From positions 101,166,690 to 101,230,689 of the forward strand of contig CM048553.1 in the NCBI GenBank assembly GCA_026413225.1: DNA of 64,000 nt, given 5' to 3'. Shown in pieces: positions 63,820-64,000 of the stretch. The notes under the pieces are model-generated. The model had not been told where the DNA came from. It did no database searches and worked only from the letters and a program-made list of their open reading frames with translations. The position numbers were made by a program, and so were the translations under genes. This DNA comes from Otis tarda (lineage: Eukaryota; Chordata; Aves; Otidiformes; Otididae). The first letter of the stretch is position 1. Each line of letters starts with the position of its first letter.

Positions 63820-64000
63820 AGAATGATAGAATCATTACAGTTGGATAAGACCTCTAGGATCAACTAGTCCAACTGTCAACACAACACCCCCATGCCTACT
63901 AAACCACGTCCCAAAGTGCCACATCTACACGTTCCTTAAATACCTCCAGGGATGGTGACTCCACCAATTCCCTGGGCAGCCTATTCCAGTGCTTGACCAC
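63820..64000 (-). mobile_element. CR1 copy, cut by the window edge
   Basis: On the plus strand it begins with a degenerate terminal repeat (AGAATGATAGAATCAT). It continues with phrases typical of another CR1 subfamily (GACCTCTAGGATCAACTAGTCC, AACACCCCCATGCC, CTCCAGGGATGGTGACTCCACC, CCTGGGCAGCCTATTCCAGTG). It differs in sequence from the other three copies, so it belongs to a different subfamily, probably older. It continues beyond 64000. Confidence 0.9.

Larger units (their letters stand above)
25775..64000 (-). other. ZNF407: ZNF407 last intron (partial, runs past the right edge)
   Basis: The whole stretch between the acceptor and the window end shows no minus-strand exon with zinc-finger spacing (C-x2-C ... 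H-x3-H) and no other recognisable protein. ZNF407 is known for very long introns in mammals, so 38 kb of one intron is plausible. The sequence is AT-rich with short CpG-retaining islands, two CR1 copies and small simple repeats, listed separately. An alternative terminal exon of a minor isoform could be hidden here and would not be visible from sequence alone. Confidence 0.7.

Overview
The window is vertebrate nuclear DNA, almost certainly from a bird. The clearest sign is CR1 non-LTR retrotransposon copies whose 3' ends carry the typical short repeat (ATTCTATG and its complement). Coding density is very low, there are no operons, and the one confident coding segment is a spliced exon. I cannot name the species.

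The anchor is the last coding exon of a zinc-finger protein gene on the minus strand (24423-25774). I recognise it as the C-terminal exon of ZNF407: an acidic, glutamine/valine/isoleucine-rich tail of 449 residues behind a phase-1 splice acceptor, with no zinc finger of its own. Its 3' UTR runs toward lower coordinates and probably ends near 23.2 kb, with a possible nearer poly(A) site near 23.8 kb. Everything from 25775 to the right edge is then best read as one long ZNF407 intron, because I found no further exon on the minus strand. Positions 1 to about 23.2 kb are the intergenic region downstream of ZNF407. In other vertebrates this side faces ZADH2/PTGR3 and TSHZ1, a region rich in regulatory DNA.

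Left part (1-23.2 kb): a 5'-truncated CR1 on the minus strand (2035-2870) with a long open reverse-transcriptase C-terminal frame; a 109-nt uninterrupted purine tract inside a 320-bp purine-rich block (7344-7660); several CpG-retaining patches (about 9148-9431, 15169-15470 and 19441-19680); and a short plus-strand CR1 (21298-21583).

Right part (25775-64000): AT-rich intron with a tetranucleotide microsatellite (27346-27417), a minus-strand CR1 (40128-40424), the beginning of an older CR1 (63820-64000), probable ancient repeat remnants, small tandem duplications, and several segments that look like conserved regulatory elements. The strongest of these is a cluster of five TAATTA sites next to a perfect CRE (46795-46966). 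Others are CpG-retaining patches at 30051-30330, 48691-48980 and 49271-49600.

I see no new multi-gene system. The best leads are the candidate regulatory elements, an exact phospho-dependent SUMO motif in the ZNF407 tail, and two CR1 copies truncated at nearly the same base. No tRNA, rRNA, CRISPR array or complete second gene could be supported.
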